Below are positions 48,113-61,700 of a DNA stretch of 64,000 nt, in pieces. How positions within the stretch are numbered: position 1 is the first letter of the stretch; the number at the start of each line of letters is the position of its first letter. The translations under genes and the position numbers were made by a program. Location of the stretch: NCBI GenBank assembly GCA_036874045.1, contig CM072340.1, forward strand, positions 1,875,001 through 1,939,000, read 5' to 3'. The notes beneath the pieces are model-generated. The model saw only the letters and a list, made by a program, of their open reading frames with translations. It ran no database searches and had not been told where the DNA came from. This DNA is from Cymodocea nodosa. Taxonomy: Eukaryota > Streptophyta > Magnoliopsida > Alismatales > Cymodoceaceae.

Positions 48113-49507
48113 TCCTATGAAGGCCTAAAAACTCTCTCAACCCTTTGATGGCCAATTAATCATGCCCTCCAATCTATCCTCTTCAATGGCAACCCTCTTT
48201 GTAGAGATCAAGTAGACCAGATGCCCTCAGTCCATTTAGCCCTCACTTGATGGTCCCTCATGATTTGTAGCACCTTCTGCACATGTTTGTTGTAAGTGAC
48301 CTCCCCAATTTCTACTATACACCAATATACCATTGTTAATACCTCACTCCAAGATTGAGTTGTCTTCCCCGAGCTACTTGTGTTCCTCCTATTTTTCTCC
48401 ATCTACATTTTCACTTGATGAAATCTTCAATCACTTCCTTAAGCACTCAAGACCTAAAATCTTAATCTCTTAAATTAATCACTTAGTTAATCACCTAATC
48501 TTGGTCGCTAAATCACCTTTATTTTCTCATTTTCATAATCATCTTATTCCATCTTCCATAGTCACTTTATTTCTTCCATTTCATAATCAAGTATTTTTAA
48601 CCCCCCATAGTACTATAAGATTTCATAATCTCATGCTCACCTAGCACTCATACCGTCTTGCTTACATGTGCCACTTAAGGAGGAAGCATTCATTAATCAA
48701 CCATTTTGTTTCATGGCATAAGAAGAAAGTACATGGGTGAGAATACCAAAAAGAAAAATTTAAAAAAAATTAATCCAAAATTTCTGGAAGTCTTGTCCTT
48801 TTCGTCCTGACTTCCCTGATCTAAGTCCGGAAATTCCGGATATGTATATAAAAGAGAGAGAGTGTGTGTGTGAAAGTCCTTTAGCTGTAAGTAATTGGAT
48901 TTCTTTGTAATTAGATGAAAAGTAAGGGTTTTTATGTAAATTAAATAATAATAATAACAAGAAGGAAAGACGTGAATTAAGGACGAGTGTTGAAGTGGAA
49001 TTTAGATCCAAGATTCATGGAGCTACATCGTGTAAAAACAGGTCAAATGCATGATGGTGTGTGTGTTAGTATGGTTCAGCAGAAGTTTTTGTATTCCCAA
49101 TTATGCATGTTAGTAGTATACATGTGTGTGTTGGGTGTAGTTCCTTGATTTGTAGCGGTAGTGAAGGTTTCCGATTAGAGTCTGTATTCACTTGCTCAAC
49201 ACTTTTCCTCTTCATCGTCACTTGATCTGAATCTTATAAACGAAAATGTGTTTATAAGTTAGCTAGATCGGTATAAATACGTCGATAGCCTGTTGGTGTT
49301 GAGTATAACTGCATCGCAGACTGTGCGTGAGATGCATGGAAGATCTATGGTTTATAAAATACTGAGATGAAGTTTCACACATCAGTCTACGGAAAAAAAT
49401 ATTACAGGCGTCAACAATTGCACTTTCTTGAGATATATATATATATATATATAGGGGCATTCGTTCTCTAATTAAATTGATATAAACAAATATGGATTTT
49501 CCGTAAA

Positions 49508-50329
49508 TCAAAAATCTGTGTTGGTCTTCTGTACAATTCCATGCTCAAGATCATGGGGACTACTGCAAGAACAGGTGCAATTCGCCACCCTCTTCTCCCT
49601 ACTCAAGAACCTCCTCAACGATGCCAATGTCGTCGGCGTTGGTGTCGTCGTTGACGCCGCGGGGGACTTGAAAACGTCTGCGGTGACCACTCGCCTCGGT
49701 ATGTCGATCGCCAGCACGCCGTCCCGCTTCCCGGAGGAAGAAGAACCAGAAGCTGAAGGAGACATGGCCGCCGCCGCCGCCGCCGCCGCCGCCACCTCCT
49801 GATTCTGGTTTCCCCGAAACAACACATTGGTTGGGAAATCGGACGTCTCCGTGCCATGCCCATGCGCCGGAATCTGCACGGGAGGCGAATCAACGTGGGC
49901 TTCTCCCTTCCTCACAGCGTCCCGACAAAGAGGGCAAGTGGAGTGCGAGAAGAACCACATGTCGATGCATTCGACGTGGAAGCCATGGTTGCATTTCGGC
50001 AGTAACCGTAGTTTCTCGCCGTCGGTGAGCTCGGACAGGCAGACGGCGCACTCGACCCCATCCTTGAAATCCTCTGCCTTGTACACACGGACGGGAATCG
50101 ACTCGAGCACGGACAAGTCCAGACCCCGCGCCGGCGCGTCGTGGTGGTCTGGACTGAACACGATGCGCGACCTGGCCGCGCGCGATCCCCACCGCCACTT
50201 GGCGTAGAAGTGGAGCAAGAAGACGAAGATGACGACGAGGAAGAAGAAGGCGACGGCGGCGACCAGGAGGGTTCTACTGACGGCCATGGCCCTGCCGGTA
50301 GCATCGCCGAACCGGGGACTGTCGGACAT
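49508..50329 (-). CDS. ATL-type RING-H2 E3 ubiquitin ligase
   Basis: Intronless, 273 aa, as usual for the ATL family. A hydrophobic membrane segment (about 21-42) is followed by a basic stretch, the family GLD motif (69-71), and a RING-H2 domain with C94, C97, C113, H115, H118, C121, C132 and C135, plus the conserved W125 and P133. These are membrane-anchored ligases that ubiquitinate partners, many in defence and stress signalling. The start at 50329 gives the expected short N-terminus before the membrane segment; an open frame continues to 50452 but would be unusually long. The C-terminal third holds a nine-alanine run coded by a GCC-type trinucleotide repeat (49764-49795) and a Ser/Thr-rich disordered tail. 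GC-rich. Confidence 0.93.
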   Translation of the reverse strand: MSDSPRFGDATGRAMAVSRTLLVAAVAFFFLVVIFVFLLHFYAKWRWGSRAARSRIVFSPDHHDAPARGLDLSVLESIPVRVYKAEDFKDGVECAVCLSELTDGEKLRLLPKCNHGFHVECIDMWFFSHSTCPLCRDAVRKGEAHVDSPPVQIPAHGHGTETSDFPTNVLFRGNQNQEVAAAAAAAAAMSPSASGSSSSGKRDGVLAIDIPRRVVTADVFKSPAASTTTPTPTTLASLRRFLSREKRVANCTCSCSSPHDLEHGIVQKTNTDF

Positions 50330-50337
50330 GGTGTGGA

Positions 50338-50360
50338 GGGAGGGAGGGAGGGAGGGAGGG
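50338..50360 (+). repeat. (GGGA)n tract, G-quadruplex-type, in the ATL 5' leader
   Basis: Six GGG runs separated by single A on the plus strand, ending 9 bases upstream of the ATL start codon. On the coding strand it is a CCCT repeat. Confidence 0.85.
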
Positions 50361-52798
50361 TGAGGTACCGCGATGGGGATCGTCTGGTCTGGTCTTCCTG
50401 TGTTTAAAGAATGGTCGGAGTGGTATGAAAGGGTGGAGAAGGTGGAATCCACCTCGGGGTGGCGGTCTTCGTCGCTGCTTCTTCATCGCACACTCAAGTC
50501 AAGATCCCATACCCACACGTCTCTGACCATCCTGAATTCGGAGAACTCGGGTTGACCGACCGACCTCCGCTTCCGCTCGCCTCTGTGCGGGAAGTTTCGC
50601 ATTTCTTGGTTTCTCGTGTTCACGCTTACGTACCTGTAAGTATTTACCAATCAAGTAAAATTTATCAAAAAGGGAGAGACGTGTGATGAACGATTCACTT
50701 TCTTTAGACACTTACTTTTCTTTTTCTTTTTCTTTTTCTTTTTCTTTTTTTATATTAATTTTAAATTCTATCACTTTTTAAAATATACACAAAGACAATT
50801 TTTTTTTTTTTTTTTTTTAGATTTCGATTTCATATCCACCTTATTACAAATTAAATTCTGACAATTTATTTTTAACCAACTTAAAAGTATTCACAAAAGT
50901 GAATGCGAATATTCGAACTTACTTGAATAAACGTGACGACAGAAAACTCTTCATTTTGAAGTACACCAACCTCTCTGCCCTTAAAGTAGAACTTTTGATG
51001 TCCAAGTGTTTTACTTTTTTACATCCCACGTACGTACGTCAAGTATGCTTGTGCACTTTCCTTCTCCTTTTTGCAAACGGCTTGTGGACTTTTTTTTGGC
51101 AAATTAAAGTTGCGCATTATTAAAAGCCCCCAAATATGTACACATATAGCTAAGGAACAGGTCGAAAAAACAAATAGGTCTAGACATAACCCCCTGGTAG
51201 GTCTAAACATTTTCCGTGCATAACAAGAAATTCCTGGAATGGAATGAAATTCTTTAATTAAAATGTTGATGACATCTTTCCTTCTTTTTTTTACTTTTCA
51301 ATATAAATTAAATAGTTTTACAATGTGAATATCAGTGTTGAAGCTATACAATGCTAAAAATTTTATTAATACCACAATGACAATAACAATATGCTAACGC
51401 TAACAAGAATATTATACATGAATTAGTTGTTATTTCTACGTTGTTAGCGTTAATTATTATATCAATGGTTACCATTTTAGCAAAATATTGGTATATCATA
51501 TCATGTCATATCCATATTATATTATACTTAATGTTATAAATTATAATTTACTTTCTCTTGAATTCCTACAATTTTTCATTAAATTTCTAAATCTGCACAA
51601 ACAAGAAACAAGAATTAGTCTTGATCCCTCGTCCAAATGTTATTAGACGACTATAAATACATAATAATTTTTTTATCAATTTGAAACAAGAAACAAGCAT
51701 TGATCAATACTAAAGGAATTAAAAATAACCTACTTCCATTTCAACAATTGATTTTCAAATCAGAAATTCTTAACGAATAAATCTCAGTTCAATTTTTAGA
51801 CAATAATAGGTTATACCATAGATCACCTTTTTATAATTGTTTTATTTTTAAAGGTAAAATATTTTAAAAATAGGTGCCTAGATGGAAAAAAAAAAAAATC
51901 CTGTAAGCACCAGCAGAACGTTTCGGCTACATATTATTATTCAACGATTGAAGAATCACAAGTGTTGGACCACGTAAATTTAGTTGTAAAAGTAGTCATC
52001 CCATAAATGTAATTTGGATAATTACTACTTTTGTCAAAAACTGATGGCGATGATTACTTATGATTGTAGAGAGAAACAACTGGAAACCGAATATAAAACT
52101 CGGTTTCAATCGAAAAAGACTCAGAAGTTATTTTTCAATAAAGCTTTTAATACTTCTATTGTCTCCATGCCACAAAAAGTAATTGATTGAGGAGGTAAGT
52201 CCTAAGAAGTTTGGTACACATCAATTCTACACTCTAGGAATAAACCAGTTGAGATCCGATCCCCAGACTCTGCTCCAACACTGACAATGATGCCCAGGGA
52301 ATGACTCTGACAATTTAATATCTTATGACAGAATATAAGCAGACAACTCCTAAACTTAAGATTAAAAGTATGAATCTGAATGGGTTTATATGAACTCAAC
52401 TCAATCCAATCACGACCATAATCTGGATAGACATCTGAAAGATGGGAACAATTCAATGCAGTTATATTTAAGAGAAAAGCTGGAAGATTTAGAAAAGAAA
52501 TTCTAATTATTTAAAGTTCCAGAAATTAACGTAAACCATCGGATACCCATCGAAGGCAAGACTAATATTTTCTTTGGAAATCTTCTTTGCTGGTGAGTAT
52601 AGAACAATAGCGGCAAGATAACATTTTAAAAAATGCAGTAGAATTTAATCAAAATAGAGATGGGTGGAAGTATGGCATGCATCACAATAGAGATCAAAAA
52701 TCAACAAGAAGGGAATATAATCATTTGCTTTAAATTGAAAAAAAAAGTTACAAAATTGGTATAGAAAAACTTCAATGACATAACATGATATTACTTTA
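50361..52798. other. Intergenic: ATL promoter side and ThrRS 3' side
   Basis: Next to the ATL gene, 50361-50640 is GC-rich and would hold its promoter and leader. A (CTTTTT)n pyrimidine tract lies at 50716-50750 and a T run at 50799-50818. The rest is AT-rich. The stretch just left of 52799 would be the ThrRS 3' UTR. No gene recognised. Confidence 0.5.
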
Positions 52799-55700
52799 CT
52801 AAAGATATGATTCTGCTTCTTTCTTAAACCGTGATAAGAGACCATCCATGCTTACGGAAAAATGGCCCGGCTTATCCCTTAGACGCACACTAACCTGCAA
52901 AGTACAAACAATAAGATGGGTCATAATTCACAAACAAGGGGGTTCACATGTTGGAAATCGGTCTTTAATTATTAGAAAAGATGTTCGGTAAAATAAATGA
53001 GGATAATGCTTCCCTCAAGATTCTAATTTGCAATTTGCAGTTACAACACAAACAAAAGATTGTAGTCCATCGACAAATGGTTATTATTCATGATCGTTGT
53101 TCATTAGTAACTGAAATATCGAGGAATTTTGCACTCAGACAACCAGATAAGATGATCACTTTTCAAAACCACAATAAAAAGTAAGGATCCGTACCTCTCC
53201 AGTTTTAGCTTCCTCCTCCCCAACCACCAATATATAATTGTACTGCGACAACTGGGCTTCTCTGACCTGAAAAAATAATATATTAGAAAAAGCCACGCAG
53301 CCACAAGGCATCAATAGATTAATCCGATAAATAGCATCCATTCAACAGGGAATAATGTTAACAATTATTAGCAATTCTAGTCTGGCACATAAGAGTTTTA
53401 ACATTGGTTATAACTTACAACAATAACAATAATAATTAGAGCAATAATCCTGCAACGTGAGATTGGCCACATAAATCATTTTTTTCCAAATATTTATATC
53501 TATTGCAAGTCTTTGGTAAATTAAATAAATTTTTTTTTATAATTTCTAACCAAGTAGTAGTTTTAGGCTTTCCTCAAGTTTTAATTTATTTTGCACTAAT
53601 TACATCCCTTCAAATTAGTGCATTTTTGGGTCTCTTAAGAATATATGACCAAACCAAGTTAATTTTCTCTAATAAAATTAACTTTAGTGTAACTCCTATT
53701 CTATTCCTAATAAAATTATCTTTTCACTTATCCCTTATGGTATTACTAATTCATCTAAACATAAATATCTCCACAATACAATTTTTTGCATATGATCATG
53801 TTTTACAATCCGACATTTTGAAGCATAAAGTAAGTTACAGTGAATAGCAATTATATAGAATTTCCCTTTTAATTTTAAGAATATCCTTTAATCTCATAAT
53901 ACTCAGCATTTCTTCACTTCTATCATCTTATTTTAATCCTATGAATAACATCCTCTATAATTTGATCATTACTATTTATTATAGATTTTAATTATTTAAA
54001 AGTCTTACTTTTATGAATTTTATGATCATCTAAGTACATAACTTCATCATTATTTCTATTTTTGTTAAACCCTAAAGAGCCTCTTCATAATTCTAATTTA
54101 AAACTAATTTCTAATTTACTTTTATTAACTAAAATTGTCATGAGCGAATAATTTACACCATAATATTTCTCTATTTCCTTGGTTATTTCATCTAAACTAA
54201 GATTAACAAATATGAACTCAATAAAGACCCTTAGTATAAACCCATTTATAAGAAATTCACATCCTATAGTTTTAACACTAATAGATACTCTTTAGTATGC
54301 CCTTTATAATCTCAATAAATCCTATTGATACTCTTTTCTTCTAAAACCTACCACAATAAATTTCTAGTTACTCTATCATCAACTTTTTCTAAATCAATAA
54401 AAACCATATAGAGGGCCTTTTTCTTAACTTTAAAATTTTTTATTAGTTATCTAAGTAAATAAATAGCTTTCATTATTAACCTATCCGATATAAACTCAAA
54501 TTGATTTTCTATGATTTTACTTCCATGTCTTAGTCTTTGATTACCCTTCCTATAATTTCATAGTATCACTTATTAATTTAATACCATGATAATTATTACA
54601 ATTCTGTATGTTTCCCATATTCTTAAATATAGATATTAAAGAACTTTCTCCATACATCTGGTATCTTCCTTGTCTTTAAAATTATGTTAAAAATTTTAGA
54701 TAATCAATTAACTCCTACTTCACCGATACATTTCCACACTTCAATAAGAATACCATCTAATCATTAATTATAACTTATAAGCTAAACAATTTCACAACCC
54801 CAAAAAGGGTTTGAGAGATTTGTAAGTAAATGTAGTGAATTCAATCCAAATTTATCTATATTCAAAATCATATCCATTCAATATCTAGATAATCCAAATC
54901 AATCCAATTAATATTCGAATAACTACTTAAATATCCAAATGTTTATCCAACAGATTTATCCAAATTTGGATAATTCAAGAAAACTCAATTTCAATGTCAA
55001 AACTCTGGACATCTGAATTCGGATAATAACAGAATCTACAAAAAATTCATCCCAAATCTAAATCTAAATTCAAAAACTTAAATTTGAATATAACTATTTG
55101 ACATTGATATCTTATATTTTATCTATAAGAAGCTTAATCAAAATATCTGACTCAAAGCATCCAAAATAGAAAATGATTATTTTATATTAAAAATTATAAA
55201 TATAAACATACAATTAAAATGATAAGATAAAAAATTTATAAATAAAATAATAAATAAATAATCTATGAGATATTTCAATATTGATTAGATAACTAAACAA
55301 ATTCGAATCAGATTTTAATTGATACATAACATATATATCCAAATTCATTTTAAATATTTTTCATATATGAATTTCAAAATCCAACTAAGGTCCATTAGAT
55401 TTCGGATTTAGATGATTTCATGCTAAACAGATTTAAAACTGAATTGAATTTCAGATTCAAATATCAATTTCCAGACCTAAAGAGATTCCCTTTTAAATTT
55501 AATAGACATAATATTGAATCAACATAAATCAAAATGTAGATCTTTATGATAAGGATGTTTTAGTGGTGACACTAATTAGGTGTTTATGCACAAGAAGGTG
55601 TCGGAAAATAATTGTCACTTTCCAAGGTATAAAAGAATCTAAAATTGTGATTTCCATCCCCCCTCCCTTGGAAATCTGACAGAAAGTCTTAAAACCTCTG

Positions 55701-58700
55701 CTTCCCGACCTCCCAAAACTCATCCCATTCTTGCAAACGGCCAAGGGCCTAGAGGATGAAATAGTGGTAGATGGGGTTGGGAACATAAGGTGGCGAAAAG
55801 AGGGTCAATTCCAAAGCTCTCCCTATTTCCAACCTGAAACATCATTCCAAGATTGCAAATGGTAGACTTGTTCGAGGGTTTTGGTCTAGTAGGGCAGATC
55901 TTTGAGGAGGATTAGTTCTTTATGGGAGAGGTTGTGGATGGGAAAAAAATGTTCGTGTACCAAACGGATTTCAATATATCATTTATAGAAATGATATGTT
56001 AATTTTGAAAATACAATTGAGTTCGATACATCATTTATAGAAATGCTATATCAATTCTGCAAATAATTGAGTATACAACAAAAATTAATAATAAACCATT
56101 TATAGAAACAGTATACTGATTTTGAAAATAATTCAATATATTAGTCCATCAAATAGAATATTATATTCTTTTACTTTCTGATAAGGGACAAATGATAAGA
56201 AACTTTCCTTCACTTTTCATTTCACATGAATTCCTCCACTTTACTCACATTCCTTACTATCACTTTCTAGATACACAAACACTACTTAGTTGCACTTTAA
56301 CTTTTTTCTAATAAATATATGCAAAGATAAAAATAATTATGGAGATTTTATTATTAGATGATTATAAATACATGGTAAACTTTTAAAAATTTTACTTTAA
56401 TTCAATAAATACTATTTATTGATTTAAGGTCTTAAAATTTTAACACATTTCTATTAAATTCTAGCCATTTATTTTTAAGTAAATATATAATAATATATAT
56501 AATTCAAATTAATATGAAATTTTAATACATAGTAGATTATACCATAGATTAACAAATAATAAACTTATTTTTAATTTTTAAAATAAAATATTAATAAAAA
56601 TGATGATGCCACTAGGAAAGTTATGACAATGAACAATGTCATCAAATTAGAACTAGGAAAAACAAATAAAAAACGATCACAATGGTCACGCCTTTTTGTG
56701 ACCAAAAATTAAGGTAATTTCAGCTCGAGACATCTGGACAGTGAGCACTTTCATCTTGAAAGGTAGTGCCTAGGAAGATACCACCAAAATAAGGACTGTA
56801 AATGAGACACTTAATAGGGCAGGTATGAAGGTACCCTTACCTTTCAAACTACAGAGTAGGAATGTAGAGGATGACTGATCCCGTTCAACGAATGTTGGAC
56901 AACAAATACTGATATTTCAACTCATAGGAGGTGTTAGTGGCGTCAGAAGGTTCAAGAAAGAAAATTCAGGAAAATCTTTTTTCTCTCCTTAAGTTTCCTT
57001 TTCTCCTACTTTCTCTTATTTTTAGGCTTACACTAACCCCACCATAGTGACAACAAGGTTATTAGAATACTAGTGATCCATCAAACTCAGACAACCAAGA
57101 AGTGCATTTCTCTCAAAAAAAGAATAAGACCATAGAAGATCCTCAATGGATAAGATCACTAATTAATCAAATAGAAAAATCAACGTAGCTAGAATATGTA
57201 TTTTGTGAGTTACAAGACATCAGCTAATATTTGTTGAAGGTGATTAGGTGAGATGCAGTACATTTCATTACCAAATAATGGTTCAACCATTCAGGATGCC
57301 TTGATTCCTAGCATTATTTCTCATGGCTAGCTTTCTTTTTCATGAATAGCCTGCTTTTATGCATCTAGATTTTCAAGGCCCTTCTGGAGGCCGGATCAGA
57401 TGAATGAATTATGGATACGGTAACATAAAATTACACATCTCTCAAGCAAAATTTATAGTTTCAGAATACCTTCTTCTGTATCTTTCTATCAGTATCGTCA
57501 ACATGTACAAAGAACCCAGCTTGAAAAACCTTTTCACCCACCTAACAAAACAGAAAACATCATTGAAATGAAATGAATACAGAACTTGAAAAAAATTTTA
57601 GCAAAGGAATTGTAATTCAAAAAAGTAATTATGATCATTGCAATGGAACATATCTTCCAACCACAAAAAGGACCATCCACAAAGCAAGTATAAAATTGGT
57701 ACCTCTTTCGCATATGGTAGAGATCTCTCAGATACAGGACAAACAATTGCTTGGCGTGGGCTAAGCCAGAAGGGCCACTTTCCTTTATAATGTTCCAAAA
57801 GAATAGCAAACATGCGTTCCACAGAACCAAGGATAGCTCTGTGTATCATCACTGGTCGTTCACGCTTAGCTTCATCTTCAGCAGAGTAAGTTAAATTGAA
57901 ACGCTGAGGGAGCTGAAAGTCCAGCTGAAATTCGAGACGGTGAAAAGGTTCATTGAATATTTGACAACTTTTGTGTAACGTGAAGGATAACACAAAGTTA
58001 TGTAGTTTACAAAACTACATATATCTAAGGGCACAAACAGATCAAATTTATCCTTTACTATATTTGTATTTGTTTTCAAAGAATATGGGTATATGTTGGA
58101 TATGATTTCAAAATCATATTCGAAAAATATTACATATAGATATCTTCCAAATATTTGCTAAGCAATTAAATATAAAGTATAACAGAATATAAATGCTCAG
58201 AATTAAGAAAAAAATCAACAAATATTAAATCAAGTAATGCTATTTAATGAACAGATACCAAGATTATATACAACACTTGTATCCTTCAATTTTGAATGCT
58301 TGTACAAGGAAAAAACACTAAGATATGAATATTTATTTCTTCCTTATGAGAGTAAAGATGAAATACGAATGAAATTTAATTAAATATGTGATAATAGAAG
58401 TGAAATATTTATTAATAAAATACGACAATACATCAATCATACCAATGTAATGAAACCAAAAGATTTGATGTCGCACTACCAAAGTCAGAAAGTGATGCAG
58501 TTGTTTCACATACATATAAAAGATACACGAATAATTACTTGCTAAAGCATTCTTTTATACATGTACGTATTTTCTGCAAAATGAACCATGATAAAGACCC
58601 TAAAAACAAATAGAGTCACCTAACCATCTTCTTCCTTGTTTCTTTTTTCCCTCCTTTAATTTCCTTCTTCCCTATTGCCTACCCAATCTTCAATATTCCT

Positions 58701-61700
58701 AACATCTTTTATTCAAATGAAACATGGTTGATTGGAAACGAACTAATCAACCTATGTATAATTATCATTTAATTGACATAAACATAATTAGTAAATAATA
58801 TGAAGAATATTGAATCGACATCAATCAATCAATGTCTTAATCTCATTATGTGGAGTTGACCAAATGAATCGTTTCACACCATCTATTTCTATCCAAGGAG
58901 CCAAACTCACATCAACTAAATTAGTAGTGGAAACCCTACTCTAGGAACATAATGAAAGCATGGTTACCTTGTTCATGCAATGATTTAAATTCCATGAACT
59001 AAACTTTTAAGAAATTACAGTTAAATAAAAACCAGATATTCATATTTGTGTCTGGAAATAATAATAATATTTGCATCTTTATTTGAATATGTCAATAGTA
59101 CCTTGATACACGTACAAATATGCAGAAATCAGTACTTGTATTCTAGTATGCATTCAATTGAAGTGGTTGATAAAGAATCTAAATATGAATCTACATTTGA
59201 AACAAATATCCTGATCCTTAGCATTCCCCAAGATATATCACAACTAATCACAAACCTGGAGGGTCGCACATTGGAATTTTCTCTTTAAGGCATCAAACAC
59301 TGATATATCTATCTTTGGTCCATAAAATGCACCATCGCCCTCATTTATCTTCACAACAAAGCAATAGGTTAAGATATATATAGAATATTGTGATATACTA
59401 TAGGACTAAAATCTAAAATACCTGCCATGGTTTTCCAAATTCATTTAGTGCTTCGGCTAGAGCAGCTTCAGCCTTGTTCCATGTTTCTAAATCTCCCAAG
59501 AACTTTTCAGGGCGCTGTTTTAATATAAAACATCAAATATATTTATAGCACTTTAGTCATGATCAACGAGTCAAATAATTCATACACATCTGCATCTTAT
59601 AAGTCACAAAAGTGCAAATTAATTGTTTAGGATCCTATGGGTTTTGAGCACTTGCAAAAGGTATGTATATGACCATATGTAGGGGTTGAATCCCCTAAAA
59701 TTCACCCCTATTAAATGGGTGGTTGCCATATCCAAGTAGGAAGCACGTGTCTCTTTGTATATGAATAAAGGTACTGTTAATATTTTCAAATATTAGTAGT
59801 ACCATATCTCATATACATATATTAACAATATCTTTATTTGTCCAAGGTAGAATTATTTGATGCAATAAAGTGGAATTAAACTGTAAAGATTGTAAACAAA
59901 CCATTCTTATAATCAAGCTCATAATATGAATACGAAAAGAACACTTATACCGTTGACAATTCCAATTCAAAGGTGAATCCAAACACTTTATAGGCATAAC
60001 TAATGAACTCCAAAACATTGTGTACTTCATCCTTGATCTGAAAGCATAGATAAAACATTAGAATCCAATATCCATGATAAAGAGATGATGACATAATAAA
60101 ATGTCAAATAGTTATACATGACAAGAAACTCTGTATGTCAAATTGACCTGAATAAACTACTCAAGTAAGCAGAATACTAAACTACAGTAAATCTTAGAAA
60201 TAAGCAGACAGAAATGACACTTTGTATATAAAACTAGCAAAGATGCAATGCATGCCCATATCATATCTATTCTTTGATTAACAGTATTTGAAGAAAAAAA
60301 TTTCAGGGGGTGTTACAAATCACAATAAGCTAATAATAAAATTAAATTTTACGAATAAAATAAAAAATTAAAAAGAATAAGTGCCTACAAGAACATTTTT
60401 AGTAGGTGATTTATTATTTTTCTATGATGGTCCTCCAAACAATGATTCCAATTCAATGTATTCAAAAAATTGAAACGGAAACTGAAAAATAAAAATCTAG
60501 TTAAATATAGGAAATCAAAAACTTTAAAAACAAAAAATTAAAAAAATTCTTACAACCTCAAATATTTAGGGAATATTGAGAAAAGACTAGAATATGCTTT
60601 TCCTTTTTCACTAATGGGATTGATATAAGGGGTAAAATCAATGTTTCATTAAAAAGACTGCCCATGGGATAGAAGGGGCAAGGAAAAGTTCATTCTAATA
60701 ATATATGACAAAAAATCGATTTCAACTTTTTTATATTTTGAATATATTTCAGATTTAGTGTATCATTTACCTACCTGGCTTTTAAGTTGACATCAAATAC
60801 TAGCGAATAATGAACAAGAGCAGATCAAAGAACAGCTTACCTGGCTTTCCCGACAAAAAATGTGAGCATCATCCTGCATTGTATCACTTAAATCAATAAA
60901 TTTGCAAGTATTTGTGTTATAAAAATGTTAAAACACTTTGCATTTCAATAATTCTAAAATTTACTGATGCTTTTATTTAGAATCAAAATGTGTCATGGAA
61001 CCAATAGAAACCAAAATTACATTATCACAATTTAGCTACAAGAGAATGATGTAAGCAGTGGAGGGAACCATGACAGATAATATTGCTTTATTGTGGCTTG
61101 GAGACCATGGGCTTGAATCTTAGGAGACAATCTCTTCATTTCTCATGGTAAGCCTTTTCCAAAAGCCAGGTAAGATCATCCATCAACAATGGTGTCACAA
61201 GAGATATTAGGTAGGTTGTGTAAGCATGTAAATAAATTAGTGGTACTTAGCATGTAAGAGGAGGCTCCCAAGTATATCATCTAAGAATTATCACTAGTAG
61301 CTACCATAGTCATACTTATACCTAAAGTGAAAGTCAATGCAACTATGGCAGAAGTCAAAAATCTATTGCTCTAGTAGATATTCATAGTCAACGTTGGAGA
61401 TGGTGACTATAAGAAAACTATCAGAATCCACAACAGTAGTGGTTGTAGTTCCTCCAGGAACCTTTGAAGCAAATCACACCCAAGCTGACTGCCCAAAGTT
61501 CTCCCAACACTGATCACATCTATGGTTCATGTGACCACAATGCCAAGGGACACGAGTCTTGTTATCAATTCAACCACCATAGTTATTTCCACTTTTAGAG
61601 ACCTTTTCATGTCCAAAAGTAGCAATCATAGCAGATAGTTTACCACCTAAATTGTGACTAGAAATGTGTAAAACACGAATAAAAGCTATGGAGAAATCAA

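Larger units (their letters stand above)
44373..49507. other. Gene-poor spacer with microsatellites
   Basis: About 5 kb between the pectinesterase start and the ATL stop. It contains the hexamer repeat at 45011, a dispersed repeat at 46958-47095, a TA run at 46911-46945, a TTC run at 48081-48111 and an AT run at 49435-49453. The sequence at 47700-48420 is less AT-rich and open on the minus strand for 64 codons (48208-48402), but I recognise nothing in it. No gene is supported. Confidence 0.5.

Noticed and set aside
48208-48402. 64-codon minus-strand frame
   Set aside because: No recognised domain, no neighbouring exon; may be a transposon scrap but not supportable.
49827-50407. Several open frames on both strands over the ATL gene
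   Set aside because: Shadows of GC-rich ATL coding sequence; only the minus-strand 273-codon frame has the membrane segment and RING-H2.
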